Counted from the first letter of the stretch, positions 16,285 through 25,487 are shown. The stretch is 49,045 bases of DNA from an uncultured bacterium (GCA_937858895.1 CALLZN010000015.1:1-49045), one strand, 5' to 3'. The notes: generated by a model from the letters alone, not told the origin. Numbers and translations: made by a program.

Positions 16285-17625
16285 TCAACTGTGGGCGATG
16301 CAGTAGAGGCTGCGATCCGACCGCAAGTAGATGCGGTCGAAGGCCAGCGCCGGCGACGCATTGAACGAGGACGCATCATCGAGCTCGTTGCGCGCGATGA
16401 GATCGAACTTGCCGTCGGCCGAGTAGACGAAGGTGCCGCGCTTGCGACTCACGACGTAGATGCGTCCATCGGCGATGACCGGCGATGCATAGATCTTGCT
16501 CGTCTTGCCAGCGAGCCGATCGTCGAAGAGGATCTTGCCGTCCTTGGCGTCGAGGCAGGCGGCCATGCCGCTCGTCTCGACCAAGAAGAGCTTGTCGTCG
16601 TGCAGCAGCGGCGAGGGTATCGCGAGGTTCTTGCTCTTCCAAACGGTGCGTTCGACGCCGTCCTCGAGCGTGGGTGCAACGCGCAGCGCGAGGCCCTCAC
16701 CCGAGCCGCCGAAGGCGTAGACGATGTCTTGCTTGGCGACCGGCGTTGGGGACATGCCGCCGCGGCTCTCGGTTTCGACGCGCCAGAGCAAGGCGCCGGT
16801 CTTGGGCGCGAGGGCCCAGATCTCGCCGGCGAGGGTGATGACGACGACAGCTTGGTCGCCCTTGCCGGCGAGCATCGGCGAAGTCGCACAGCCCTCGAGG
16901 TTCGCGGACTCGTACTTCCAGACCAGCTTGCCGCTCTTGCGGTCATGGGCGCGGATTTGGTTGCTCTCCTCGGAGGCGTTGATGATGACGAGATCATCGA
17001 CGACGAGCGGGCTCGAAGCTGCCCCCCAGCGCAGCGACAGTGCCTTGCCGTCGCGCACGACTTGGTTGCTCGGGGGCTTCGCATTCGGGTCGACCGTGCC
17101 GGTGTCGCTGCGCCAGAGGAGCTCTCCCTCGAGGTCGAGGGCGACTAGGCCCGCGTGGCCGAGGTAGGCATAGATGCGTTCGCCGTCGCAGAAGGGCGTC
17201 GGCGTCGCGAAGCCGTGTTCGGTCACCTGCACCTGCGGCGGCTTCTTGGCGAGCGGCGCTGGGACGTCGTGGCGCCAGAGCTGTCTACCGAATATCGCAT
17301 CGAAGGCCAGAATGTGCAGCGCCAAGTCCTCGAGGCGCCCGCCGTCGTCGAGGTGGCTGCCGTAGCCGCTGTAGCAGACGACGATGACGCGCCAGCCTAC
17401 GACGATGGGGCTCGAAGCGCCGGGTCCCGGCAAGTCGACCTTGAAGGCAAGGTTCTTGTCGTTGCTCCACTCGTATGGTGGCTTGGCGGTCTTCGTGACG
17501 CCGTCGCGGCCGGGGCCTCGGAAGCCTGCCCAGTCGGACTCGGCTGCACCACCTTGGCCAGGGAGTCGTTGCGCAACCAGAGCCACGAAGACTGCGGCGA
17601 GAGTTGAAAAGAATAGTCCGCTCAT
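16285..17625 (-). CDS. secreted PQQ-like beta-propeller protein (5)
   Basis: A 446-aa propeller and the first gene of the operon with the next propeller and the WD40 kinase. The signal peptide is MSGLFFSTLAAVFVALVAQ. The mature part starts with WAGFRGPGRDGVTK and NLAFKVDLPGPGASSPIV. Internal blades include DRKSGKLVWKYESA and PKTGALLWRVETES, and it ends in RIYLRSDRSLYCIAHS, close in pattern to the end of its downstream neighbour. The two are likely tandem duplicates that have diverged. The 46-bp gap to the DNRLRE gene on the same strand would allow read-through from that gene. Confidence 0.86.
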   Translation of the reverse strand: MSGLFFSTLAAVFVALVAQRLPGQGGAAESDWAGFRGPGRDGVTKTAKPPYEWSNDKNLAFKVDLPGPGASSPIVVGWRVIVVCYSGYGSHLDDGGRLEDLALHILAFDAIFGRQLWRHDVPAPLAKKPPQVQVTEHGFATPTPFCDGERIYAYLGHAGLVALDLEGELLWRSDTGTVDPNAKPPSNQVVRDGKALSLRWGAASSPLVVDDLVIINASEESNQIRAHDRKSGKLVWKYESANLEGCATSPMLAGKGDQAVVVITLAGEIWALAPKTGALLWRVETESRGGMSPTPVAKQDIVYAFGGSGEGLALRVAPTLEDGVERTVWKSKNLAIPSPLLHDDKLFLVETSGMAACLDAKDGKILFDDRLAGKTSKIYASPVIADGRIYVVSRKRGTFVYSADGKFDLIARNELDDASSFNASPALAFDRIYLRSDRSLYCIAHS

Positions 17626-17671
17626 CGCAGCAGTGTCGGAGCTGTACGCAAAGCGCGCAAGCTGCTCGACG

Positions 17672-18685
17672 TCAGCGGACCCGGACTTCGAGCGCTTGGC
17701 TCAGGACGAAGTTCTCGCCAAGCATCTGAAAATAGAGAGGGATGGCGCGCAGGCGCGCATCGTTGGGCAAGGGCAGGGTCCACTTCGCGTCTTTGCCGGA
17801 GAGCGCGAGGGTGCCGAGGATGTCGTCACCCGAGACGTGCACGTTGCAGTTGGGCAGGTTCAAGAAAGCGAGGTTGAGCGGCAAGGGAAGACTTCCCCAA
17901 GTCTGCTTGCTGAAACCGGCGAGCACGAAAGCCGCGCGTCCTCCTGAGCTCGCAGCGTCGAAGGCATGGAGGTCGAGCGGCTTGCCGACCAGGGCGTCGT
18001 CACTGTCGATGACGAGGACGGGCTGACCCCGGAGATTCTGACTCGAAGCGCAGGCCGCACCAAAGGACGTGATGGCCCAGCGCAGCTCGAGGAAGGGCCG
18101 CTCGGCGCTGACCGAGTCTTCACGGCTGCGCACGAGCGCGAGGCGCGAGGCGCCCGAGCGAATCTCCCAACCTGTGCGCAGCAGGACGCCGTGGTTGGGC
18201 CCGGTCCACCAAGTGCGCGCGACTTGCGTGACGTCGAAGACCCGCCAGCCCTTGTAGAAGCTGTCGCCGACGCAGCGGTAGTCGACCGGGTTGTTGTCGA
18301 AGGTCGGTTGGGCCTGCCAGGTGAGCGTCGTCTCACTCCAGGCGGACGTCACGGCGTGGGCGCTCGCCGCGAGGCAGCCAGCGCCACTCGCCCCCGACTG
18401 GTAGACGCGCAGGACTGCGCTCGTCGGCGCGCCGAGCGCCAAGTAGGGGCGGACGTCGAAGCCGAAGTAGGTGCGAATCCACGCCGAGTTGCCTTCCTTG
18501 GTCAGCTTGAGCGGCGAGGTCGTGCCGTAGTTGGTCGTTGGATTGGCTTCTTCGACGTGGGCGTCGCGGTCGGGGGCGAGGCGCAGGGTCGTCTGGGCCA
18601 GGAGCACGCCGTCGCACGCTGTGGCGAGGCCGAGGATCGAAGCGAGGGCGGCGACGATGTTGCGTTTCCGAGGGCTGACTTGCAT
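17672..18685 (-). CDS. secreted DNRLRE-domain protein with shared C-terminal module
   Basis: A 337-aa exported protein. The signal peptide covers the first ~31 residues (RNIVAALASILGLATACDG). Residues about 33-205 match the DNRLRE domain: TLRLAPDRDAHVEEANPTTN, then RTYFGFDV, TLTWQAQPTFDNNPVD, FDVTQVARTWWTG and RPFLELRW. The domain is common in large surface and stalk-associated proteins, where it forms beta-rich modules. The remainder begins at SFGAACASS and ends with LPLPNDARLRAIPLYFQ and LEVRV, the C-terminal module seen in several other secreted proteins of the window. No enzyme motif is seen, so the role is probably structural or adhesive. Confidence 0.85.
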   Translation of the reverse strand: MQVSPRKRNIVAALASILGLATACDGVLLAQTTLRLAPDRDAHVEEANPTTNYGTTSPLKLTKEGNSAWIRTYFGFDVRPYLALGAPTSAVLRVYQSGASGAGCLAASAHAVTSAWSETTLTWQAQPTFDNNPVDYRCVGDSFYKGWRVFDVTQVARTWWTGPNHGVLLRTGWEIRSGASRLALVRSREDSVSAERPFLELRWAITSFGAACASSQNLRGQPVLVIDSDDALVGKPLDLHAFDAASSGGRAAFVLAGFSKQTWGSLPLPLNLAFLNLPNCNVHVSGDDILGTLALSGKDAKWTLPLPNDARLRAIPLYFQMLGENFVLSQALEVRVR

Positions 18686-18723
18686 CGGCTTCTTCTTATC
18701 GTGGAGGGAAAATGAATCCGCGG

Positions 18724-18729
18724 ATCATA
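18724..18729 (-). promoter_or_regulatory. candidate -10 box TATGAT of the DNRLRE gene, beside a 10-bp palindrome
   Basis: On the minus strand TATGAT lies 38 bases before ATG 18685. It overlaps the palindrome ATCCGCGGAT (18716-18725). A similar CTATSATCCGCGGA string precedes the gene starting at 33246, so the palindromic half may be a shared binding site. Confidence 0.3.
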
Positions 18730-18809
18730 GCGCAGGGGGGCCACGTCGTCGGACGCTCTCGGCCTGCTGCGCGCACTCGAGCCAGAAACAACAACGCCGA
18801 ACCACGAAG

Positions 18810-20690
18810 ATGCCGATGCAAGCACGACTTCGCACCATTGCTCCTTCCTCGCACCGCATGCCTGCCCGAGGCGTGCGACTCACTGCGCTTCTCTTTGCAG
18901 CCTGTGGTCTCCACGGCGCCGCGCGCGCGCAGGTCGTCGCCGAACGCGCTGCGCCGGTCTTCGAGAACGGCGAAGCCCAAGTCGTCGAGGCCTTCAACAA
19001 CGCCAAGGACTGGATCCGCGAGGACCTCTGGGTCGAGACCAGCTTCGATTCGGACGGCGACGGGAAGAAGGACCGCGTCCACGTCGACGTCACGCGGCAG
19101 CTGCAGACCAAGACTGAAGGTTTGAAGGTGCCAGTCATTTACGAGACGAGTCCGTACTACAACGGCGTCGCTGGAAACAACCCGCAGTACTTTTGGAACC
19201 CGCGCCATGCGGTGGGTGCCGTGCCGCCGAAGCGCGAGAGCCCGCCAGGCATTCGCGAGCAGATCCGTCGCCCGTTGATGTCGCAGTCGCTCCTGCGCAC
19301 CTGGGTGCCGCGTGGCTTTGCTGTCGTGCACTCCGCGTCGCCGGGCACGGGGCTCTCGCAGGGCTGTCCGACGGTCGGTGGTGACAACGAGTCGCTCGCG
19401 CCAAAGGCGGTCATCGACTGGCTCTGTGGTCGCGCGAAGGGTTTCAGCGCGCCGAAGGGCGGCGACGCTGTGCTTGCTTCTTGGTGCACGGGCAAGGTTG
19501 GAATGACCGGCACTTCGTACAACGGCACCTTGCCGCTCGCCGCGGCGACGACCGGGGTCGAAGGGCTCGAGGCGATCATCCCCGTTGCACCCAATACTTC
19601 TTATTATCACTACTACCGTGCCAACGGTCTCATTCGCCATCCGGGTGGCTACATGGGTGAAGACATCGATGTGCTCTTCGATTTCATTCACTCGGGAGAC
19701 GTCGCGCGGCGCGAGTGGTGCAACTGCAACGTGCGTGACAAGGTGCTCGTCGCCGAGCACGATCGCTTGACCGGGGACTACAACGACTTTTGGGCGGGTC
19801 GCGACTACGCCAACAAGCTCGACAATGTCCGCGCCGCGGTCCTGCTCGCGCATGGGCTCAATGACTGGAACGTCATGCCGAGCCACTCGATTCGCATCTT
19901 CAAGGGGCTCGAGGAGCGCGGTCTGCCGACCCAGCTCTACTTGCACCAGGGCGGGCACGGCGGCGACCCGACGATGACGATGATGAATCGTTGGTTCACG
20001 CGTTACCTCTATGGGGTCGACAACGGGGTCGAGAAGGATCCTCGCGCCCAGATCGTGCGCATCGGCGAGCGGCAACCGACGGCCTACGCTGCTTATCCGA
20101 ACCCGGATGCTGCCTTGGTCGAGCTCTCCTTCGGCAAGGGTGGCTTGGACCAGGGTTCCCTGACACTCGAAGCTGCTAGCGACCAAGGCGTCGAGACCCT
20201 GACCGACAACGTCGAACTCTCGGGGACAGCCCTCGCGCAAGCGTCGTTGCCGCACCGCCTCATCTACGCAACGCCCGAGCTCGAGGCACCAGTCCACATC
20301 TCTGGCACAGCGAAGATCAAGCTGCGCGTCGCGTCCTCGGAGAAGGCCGCCAACCTTTCGGTGTGGCTCATTCAACTGCCTTGGAAGAAGGGCGGGCGCA
20401 TTTACGAGAATGTGATCACGCGCGGCTGGGCCGACCCGCAGAACCACGCCTCGCAGCGCAAAGGCGAAGCGTTGAAGGCCGGGCGCTTCTATGACGTGAG
20501 CTTCGAGCTCGAACCCGACGATCAGATCATTCCCGCTGGACGCGCCATCGGCGTGCTGCTGATGTCGAGCGATCGCGACTTCACGCTCTGGCCGCCGCCG
20601 GGCACGGAGTTGAGCTTCGAGCTCGACGCTTGCGGCCTCAGCCTACCTGTCGTTGGCGGCACCAAGGCCTATCGCGCAGCGATCAAGTGA
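18810..20690 (+). CDS. CocE/NonD-family hydrolase (X-Pro dipeptidyl-peptidase-like)
   Basis: A 626-aa exported alpha/beta hydrolase. I start at ATG 18810; ATG 18858 (MPARGVRLTALLFAACG) would give a shorter signal peptide and is also credible. The catalytic domain shows VPVIYETSPYYNG, RGFAVVHSASPGTGLSQG, the nucleophile elbow GMTGTSYNG (Ser236), then HGLNDWNVMP (Asp352) and HQGGHGG (His383), a complete triad. The C-terminal third (from ~470) is a jelly-roll typical of the X-Pro/CocE family, ending in WPPPGTELSFELD. Such enzymes cleave Xaa-Pro peptides or esters; the substrate cannot be read from sequence. The next gene starts inside its stop codon. Confidence 0.9.
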   Translation: MPMQARLRTIAPSSHRMPARGVRLTALLFAACGLHGAARAQVVAERAAPVFENGEAQVVEAFNNAKDWIREDLWVETSFDSDGDGKKDRVHVDVTRQLQTKTEGLKVPVIYETSPYYNGVAGNNPQYFWNPRHAVGAVPPKRESPPGIREQIRRPLMSQSLLRTWVPRGFAVVHSASPGTGLSQGCPTVGGDNESLAPKAVIDWLCGRAKGFSAPKGGDAVLASWCTGKVGMTGTSYNGTLPLAAATTGVEGLEAIIPVAPNTSYYHYYRANGLIRHPGGYMGEDIDVLFDFIHSGDVARREWCNCNVRDKVLVAEHDRLTGDYNDFWAGRDYANKLDNVRAAVLLAHGLNDWNVMPSHSIRIFKGLEERGLPTQLYLHQGGHGGDPTMTMMNRWFTRYLYGVDNGVEKDPRAQIVRIGERQPTAYAAYPNPDAALVELSFGKGGLDQGSLTLEAASDQGVETLTDNVELSGTALAQASLPHRLIYATPELEAPVHISGTAKIKLRVASSEKAANLSVWLIQLPWKKGGRIYENVITRGWADPQNHASQRKGEALKAGRFYDVSFELEPDDQIIPAGRAIGVLLMSSDRDFTLWPPPGTELSFELDACGLSLPVVGGTKAYRAAIK

Positions 20691-21661
20691 GGGCAGAGGA
20701 CGCTACGCAAGCGCAGCCAGCGAAGAGCGCTGCGCGCCGAGGGCTCGGCGTTGTCTGGTTGCTCTTTGCAGCCCTCTGCGCGGCCTTCACGGCTGGTCAG
20801 GTCGGCGCTTGGCATTGGCTCTTCGATCTCTGTGCCCATTTTCGTGTGCAGTACGCCTACGCGGCAGCGCTCTTCTTGGGCCTCTTCGTCGTCTATCGCG
20901 ACTTGCGCGGTGTACTGGCCGTCGTGGTCCTGGCTGTCTTCTTGTTGCCGGGGCTCTTCAGGCTCGCGTGGCGCATGGAGCATGACCCGAGCGCAGAGGC
21001 GCGCACACCGCTGCGGGTCTTGCTCGCAAACGTGCATACCTCGAATCGCGCGCATGAGGTGCTCGTTGAGGCCGTGCAGCGCGAAGAGCCGGACATCGTC
21101 GTGCTCCAAGAGACGGACGAAGCTTGGATCGCCGGCATCGAGCCGCTCATGGCTTCGTACCCGCATCGCATCGTCGAGCCGCGAGCTGACAATTTTGGAA
21201 TGACGCTACTAGCGCGCATGCCGCTCGAGACGGCCGAGTGCCGCTTCATCGCGGGCCCGCTGCCGACGCTGGTCGCGCGCTTCGTCCACGAGGCGAAGAC
21301 GTGGACGGTCTTCGCGACACACGCGCTTCCGCCAAGGCGGCGCAACGGCACGGCGCGGCGCGACCAGCAACTGATCGAGGTCGCGCAGCTCGCGCGCGAG
21401 GCGGGCGAGCGCTGCGTGGTCGTTGGCGACTTCAATACCACTCCGTGGTCGCACATCTTCGAACGCATGCTCGAGGTCGGTGACCTCGTCGACAGCGCCA
21501 AGGGCTTCGGCGTCCAACCTACGTGGCCGATGCGGCTGCCCGGCATCCTGCGCATTCCGCTCGATCATTGTCTCTGCAGCCGCGACGTCCTCGTGAAGCA
21601 ACGTCGCCTCGTCGGCGCGATCGGCTCTGACCACATGCCGGTCTTCTTCGAGCTGCGCTGA
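20687..21661 (+). CDS. membrane-anchored endonuclease/exonuclease/phosphatase family protein
   Basis: A 324-aa protein. I infer the GTG at 20687 as its start because it forms a GTGA overlap with the preceding stop and leaves no upstream extension. The N-terminus has three hydrophobic helices (about 18-38, 55-72, 76-93). The EEP domain follows with its usual set: VLLANVHTSN (Asn115), VVLQETDE (Glu142), ATHALPP, VVGDFNTTPWS and GSDHMPVFF. All metal and catalytic positions appear intact, so it is probably an active Mg-dependent phosphodiesterase. The domain could face either side of the membrane. Substrate unknown; coupling to the hydrolase gene suggests co-expression. Confidence 0.88.
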   Translation: MRAEDATQAQPAKSAARRGLGVVWLLFAALCAAFTAGQVGAWHWLFDLCAHFRVQYAYAAALFLGLFVVYRDLRGVLAVVVLAVFLLPGLFRLAWRMEHDPSAEARTPLRVLLANVHTSNRAHEVLVEAVQREEPDIVVLQETDEAWIAGIEPLMASYPHRIVEPRADNFGMTLLARMPLETAECRFIAGPLPTLVARFVHEAKTWTVFATHALPPRRRNGTARRDQQLIEVAQLAREAGERCVVVGDFNTTPWSHIFERMLEVGDLVDSAKGFGVQPTWPMRLPGILRIPLDHCLCSRDVLVKQRRLVGAIGSDHMPVFFELR

Positions 21662-21669
21662 CTACGTAG

Positions 21670-21695
21670 AGCTTGCAAGCCTAGGAGCGCAAGCT
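21670..21695 (+). terminator. hairpin after the EEP gene
   Basis: AGCTTGC (21670-21676) and GCAAGCT (21689-21695) form a perfect 7-bp stem with a 12-base loop, starting 9 bases after the EEP stop. Only a short pyrimidine stretch (TCCTC) follows, so intrinsic termination is plausible but weakly supported. Confidence 0.35.
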
Positions 21696-21722
21696 TCCTC
21701 GTTGCTGCGCGTCTGAGCGCCC

Positions 21723-22160
21723 ATGAACAAAACAGCGCTTGTCAGCACATGGATCACGGCTGTTCTCTTCGCGGCGCGGCCGAGCAGCGTCGTTACAACA
21801 TCCAGCAGTGACCGCTACGTCGGAGCGACGCCCGATCAGGTTCTCGAGGCCTATGGTGGGCCGCATCGAGTGTCGGCGTCAGCGACGAGTCTTACCTTCG
21901 AGTACGACGACAAGGACGGCGAGAGCGCGCGCTTCGTCTTCCACGATGGCATGGCAGTCGTCGTTCCAGCCGCCGGTTTCGAGGCCAAGACGCGAATCGC
22001 GCCGGAAAAGGGACAGCTCTTCGTCGGGCAGTCCCTGCGCGCTGCTGTTGCTCTCGTCGGCGCTGCCAAGTCGGCGACCTTTTCGGCGACGTCTCTCGAG
22101 CTCGACTTCGGCGGTAAGCGCGTGCTCGTCGCACACGGTCGCATCGTCGCCGTTCGCTGA
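21723..22160 (+). CDS. small secreted protein with two similar halves (BamE-like pattern)
   Basis: A 145-aa protein with a likely signal peptide in the first ~30 residues. I do not recognise a family. Two halves share a pattern: YVGATPDQVLEAYGGPHRVS then SLTFEYDD and FHDGMAVVV, and again FVGQSLRAAVALVGAAKSAT then SLELDFGG and HGRIVAVR. Each unit (short helix after a Gly-Xaa-Ser/Thr turn, then two or three strands ending in a Gly) recalls the BamE/SmpA-like fold, but this is a resemblance only. No Shine-Dalgarno sequence is seen. It stands between the EEP gene and the ELWxxDGT gene on the same strand. Confidence 0.7.
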   Translation: MNKTALVSTWITAVLFAARPSSVVTTSSSDRYVGATPDQVLEAYGGPHRVSASATSLTFEYDDKDGESARFVFHDGMAVVVPAAGFEAKTRIAPEKGQLFVGQSLRAAVALVGAAKSATFSATSLELDFGGKRVLVAHGRIVAVR

Positions 22161-22302
22161 AGCTCCGCGACCAAGGCTCCGCCTCGAGAGCAGGGGGCTG
22201 GCCGCCGTCTTGGTTGGCATCGGGCCGTGGGAGATCTTCGGCGATTTTCTCGAGCCGCTCCGGCGAGCGTTTGCGCATGGGGGGCGACTCTGGAAACGAA
22301 CC

Positions 22303-25300
22303 ATGAAGAACCTCACTCGCCCTATCGGCCGTTGCGCTCGTCTCGGCCTCATCGCCCTCGTGGCAGGAACACCGGCTGTGGTCACCGCGCAAAGCAGCGC
22401 GACCTTGTTGGCCGACATCGAGACCGCGCCGGAGCCCTTCTCGAGCGAGCCAAGCCGCGCCGTCGTGCTCGGCTCGCTGCAGCTCTTCGCCGCGACGGAC
22501 CTCGCGCACGGCCGCGAGCTTTGGGTCAAGACGGCCCAAGGCGTCTCGCTGTTGATCGACATCTTTCCCGGGACCGCTGGGTCGGCGCCGAGCGACCTCG
22601 TGGTCTTTGCCGGCAAGGTCTACTTCGCGGCGACCCATCCTGATCACGGCCGCGAACTCTGGGTCAGTGACGGCACGGCTGCCGGGACCAAGCTGCTCGT
22701 CGACCTGGAGCCCGGCGTCGTCGGTACGTCGCCGGCCGAGCTCAGCGTCGTCGGCTCCGATATCTACTTTCACGCCGCGCGGGCGAAGCGTGGTCGGGAG
22801 CCGCACGTCTCGGATGGGACAGCGGCCGGCACACGTTTGCTCCTGGATCTGCGCCCGGGACCGGCTTCGTCGACGGACGGCGCGCACCACTTCCGGCTCT
22901 GCAACGGGCACATTCTTTTTTGTGCCAATGATGGCGTGACAGGAACGGAATTGTGGCGGACCGACGGTACCGCTGCCGGGACATTTCAATTGAAGGACTT
23001 GCGTGTTGGAGTCATTTCGGGCTTCAACTCCAGAGAGATCCCAGTTGTCATCGGGGGCAAGCTCCTCTTCAACGGTTTCGAAACGAGAACGGGTCGCGAG
23101 CTCTATGCGAGCGATGGCACGACCGCCGGTACTGGCCTCTTGATCGATATCCGCGCTGGTGCTCTGAACGGTGACCCGAAGCAGTTCGCGCTGTTCGGCA
23201 ACGAGGTCTACTTTCAAGCAACGACCACAGCCGAAGGTGCGGAGCTCTGGAAGACGGATGGCACGACCATCGGCACGCGCTTGGTCGCGGACGTGGCGCC
23301 CGGCTCAGCCTCCAGCTTCCCCGCCGGGCTACGCGTCCTCGGCAACTCGCTGATCTTCAGTGCATCGGACGGCGCTCTCGGCAACGAGCTCTTCGTCAGC
23401 GACGGAAGCGCGCAAGGCACGCGCCTCTTGGCCGACCTCGTGCCGGGTCTTGCGAGCTCCTTTCCGTCCGAGATCGTGGTTGCGGGCAGCTTCGCGCTCA
23501 TCGTCGCCGACAAGGTCGGCGCCGGGCGTGAGCTCTGGGGAAGCGACGGGACGACGGCGGGGACGAAGTTCCTGGCCGACCTGCAGCCTGGCAGCGCAAG
23601 CTCGCTGCCCGGAGAGTTCTCGGAGTCGGTCGGCGGCAAAGTCTGCTTCGCGGCGACAGGCCCTGAGGGGCGCGAGCTCTACGAGACCGACGGCACGCCT
23701 TCGGGCACGCGGCTCGTCAAAGACATCGAAGCGGTCGTTGGCACGCGCGGCAGTGAACCCAGGGACTTCACGGAGGTCGGGCCCGATCGCTTTTACTTTG
23801 TGGCCACGACTCTCGCCAACGGGACTGAACTCTATTTCTTTGACGGCCAGCAGGCGCAGCTCATCGACGTCGAAGTTGGTGCGCGCAGCAGCTTTCCGGC
23901 TGACCTGACGGTGGTCGGCGACTCGCTCTACTTTGTCGCCACGCGCCTGAGCACGGGTACCGAGCTCTTCCGCATCCGACCTGGCGAGCAGCCGAGTCTC
24001 GTGGCCGACCTGCGTCCTGGGACCTCGAGTTCGTCACCTCGGAGCTTGACGGTCCTCGACGGCAAGAACTTGATCTTCACAGCCAACAATGGCGTAGCGG
24101 GTACGGAGGTCTGCACGCTCACGCACGGCGTACCAGGTGTTCGTGTTCATGACATTGCAGTTGGTCCCGCCACGAGTTCGGTCGGCAGCTTTCATGTGAT
24201 TCATGATCCGGCGACCGGTCTCGAGAACGCCCTCTTCGCCGCGACCGACGCCATCGTCGGACGTGAGCTCTTCGCGAGCGACGGCCTCGACGTGCGCTTG
24301 GCATTCGACTTCATCACCGGCCCCGCAGGGAGTTCGCCTGACAAGCTCGCGGTCAGCTCGGACGGGACGGCCTTGCTCTTGACAGCTCTTGATGCGAACG
24401 GCGACTTGATACTGCGCCGCGTCACTGGGAGCGAGCGCGGACCGGCGGGCGCCAGTGTTTTCATCTTCTATTCCGAGGAAGAGCTCGCCAATTTCCGGCG
24501 TAGCTTCGAGGTCTTCGCGATATTCGAGATCCTACGCAAGTTGCGAGTGCCGACCCGTCTCGTCCTCGCCAACATGCAGTTGCGCGGTTCGGCTGGCGCC
24601 GCCAACGAGACCTACGAAGTGTCTCCTGGCGATCGCTTCGTGCCGTTTCGCGATATCGACATCGGGACGATCGAGGACAGCGGCGACCACACGCTCGTGG
24701 GGGACGACTTCCTAGTCTTTCACGCAACGACCGCGGGTGGCGGCAAGGAGCTCTTCATCCGTGACCTCAACACGGGCAAGTTCTCGAGTTTCGACCTAGT
24801 GCCCGGTCCTGAGTCCTCCAATCCTCGTGACTTTCACGTGGTCGGCGACCGCGTTGTCTTCACGGCCGACACCCCGTCCGGTGGGAGCAGCATCTTCTCG
24901 ACCGACGGCAGGACCATTGTCGCGTCGACGCTACCGAGCTCTTCATCGCTCAGTAACAGCGTCATCAGCGGCCAGTCCGTTGCATCCTTCGATCCCGACG
25001 CTCGCAGCGGGCCGCAGCAAGCCGGGCCGACCGGCCTCGAGCTCTATGGTTTTGGCTCGCTCGGCGCATCAGCTCGGCCCTTCGGCCAGCCGTGCAACGG
25101 CCGGGCCCGCATCCAAGTCGACTCGACGCGCGTCGGTGTGAACTCGAAGTGGACCATGCTCTTCGGGCCGTCCTCGAACGTGCGCCTCGTCTATCTCGAC
25201 GCCTCGCGCCCGCAACCGATACGCCTCGGCGCCTGTGAACTCTGGACCGACCCAGGCCAGGCGCTGCTCATCGCGATCGGAGCTGCGCCAAGCTTCTCGC

Positions 25301-25431
25301 TGACCGTGCCGATCCCGAACGACACCAAGCTGGTCGATGTACGCGTTGTCCTGCAGGCCTTGTGGCTCAATCCGCTCACGCTGCTGCCGCTCGTGCCGAG
25401 TCAGGCCATGGTCCTGACCCTCGGCCGCTGA
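22303..25431 (+). CDS. secreted ELWxxDGT-repeat protein with shared C-terminal module
   Basis: A 1042-aa exported protein. ATG 22303 begins a signal peptide (RLGLIALVAGTPAVVTAQ); the long upstream extension in frame is shadow. At least eight repeats of about 45-50 residues carry the signature ELWxSDGTxxGT (ELWVSDGTAAGT, ELWRTDGTAAGT, ELYASDGTTAGT, ELWKTDGTTIGT, ELFVSDGSAQGT), a pattern of hyalin-like bacterial surface proteins. A stretch at about residues 720-760 (EEELANFRRSFEVFAIFEIL) breaks the pattern and looks helical. The last ~120 residues start at FGQPCNGRARI and contain VPIPNDTKL and RVVLQALWLN, the C-terminal module shared in this window. A structural or adhesive role is likely. Confidence 0.88.
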   Translation: MKNLTRPIGRCARLGLIALVAGTPAVVTAQSSATLLADIETAPEPFSSEPSRAVVLGSLQLFAATDLAHGRELWVKTAQGVSLLIDIFPGTAGSAPSDLVVFAGKVYFAATHPDHGRELWVSDGTAAGTKLLVDLEPGVVGTSPAELSVVGSDIYFHAARAKRGREPHVSDGTAAGTRLLLDLRPGPASSTDGAHHFRLCNGHILFCANDGVTGTELWRTDGTAAGTFQLKDLRVGVISGFNSREIPVVIGGKLLFNGFETRTGRELYASDGTTAGTGLLIDIRAGALNGDPKQFALFGNEVYFQATTTAEGAELWKTDGTTIGTRLVADVAPGSASSFPAGLRVLGNSLIFSASDGALGNELFVSDGSAQGTRLLADLVPGLASSFPSEIVVAGSFALIVADKVGAGRELWGSDGTTAGTKFLADLQPGSASSLPGEFSESVGGKVCFAATGPEGRELYETDGTPSGTRLVKDIEAVVGTRGSEPRDFTEVGPDRFYFVATTLANGTELYFFDGQQAQLIDVEVGARSSFPADLTVVGDSLYFVATRLSTGTELFRIRPGEQPSLVADLRPGTSSSSPRSLTVLDGKNLIFTANNGVAGTEVCTLTHGVPGVRVHDIAVGPATSSVGSFHVIHDPATGLENALFAATDAIVGRELFASDGLDVRLAFDFITGPAGSSPDKLAVSSDGTALLLTALDANGDLILRRVTGSERGPAGASVFIFYSEEELANFRRSFEVFAIFEILRKLRVPTRLVLANMQLRGSAGAANETYEVSPGDRFVPFRDIDIGTIEDSGDHTLVGDDFLVFHATTAGGGKELFIRDLNTGKFSSFDLVPGPESSNPRDFHVVGDRVVFTADTPSGGSSIFSTDGRTIVASTLPSSSSLSNSVISGQSVASFDPDARSGPQQAGPTGLELYGFGSLGASARPFGQPCNGRARIQVDSTRVGVNSKWTMLFGPSSNVRLVYLDASRPQPIRLGACELWTDPGQALLIAIGAAPSFSLTVPIPNDTKLVDVRVVLQALWLNPLTLLPLVPSQAMVLTLGR

Positions 25432-25487
25432 AAGCGGTATCGCGTTGAAGTGTCCCGATCTGATGCCGCAGAGCGCCGAACTGTCAG

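Noticed and set aside
18696-20447. 583-aa minus frame opposite the CocE/NonD hydrolase
   Set aside because: It is Arg/Val-rich shadow sequence without domains; the plus strand has a full catalytic triad.
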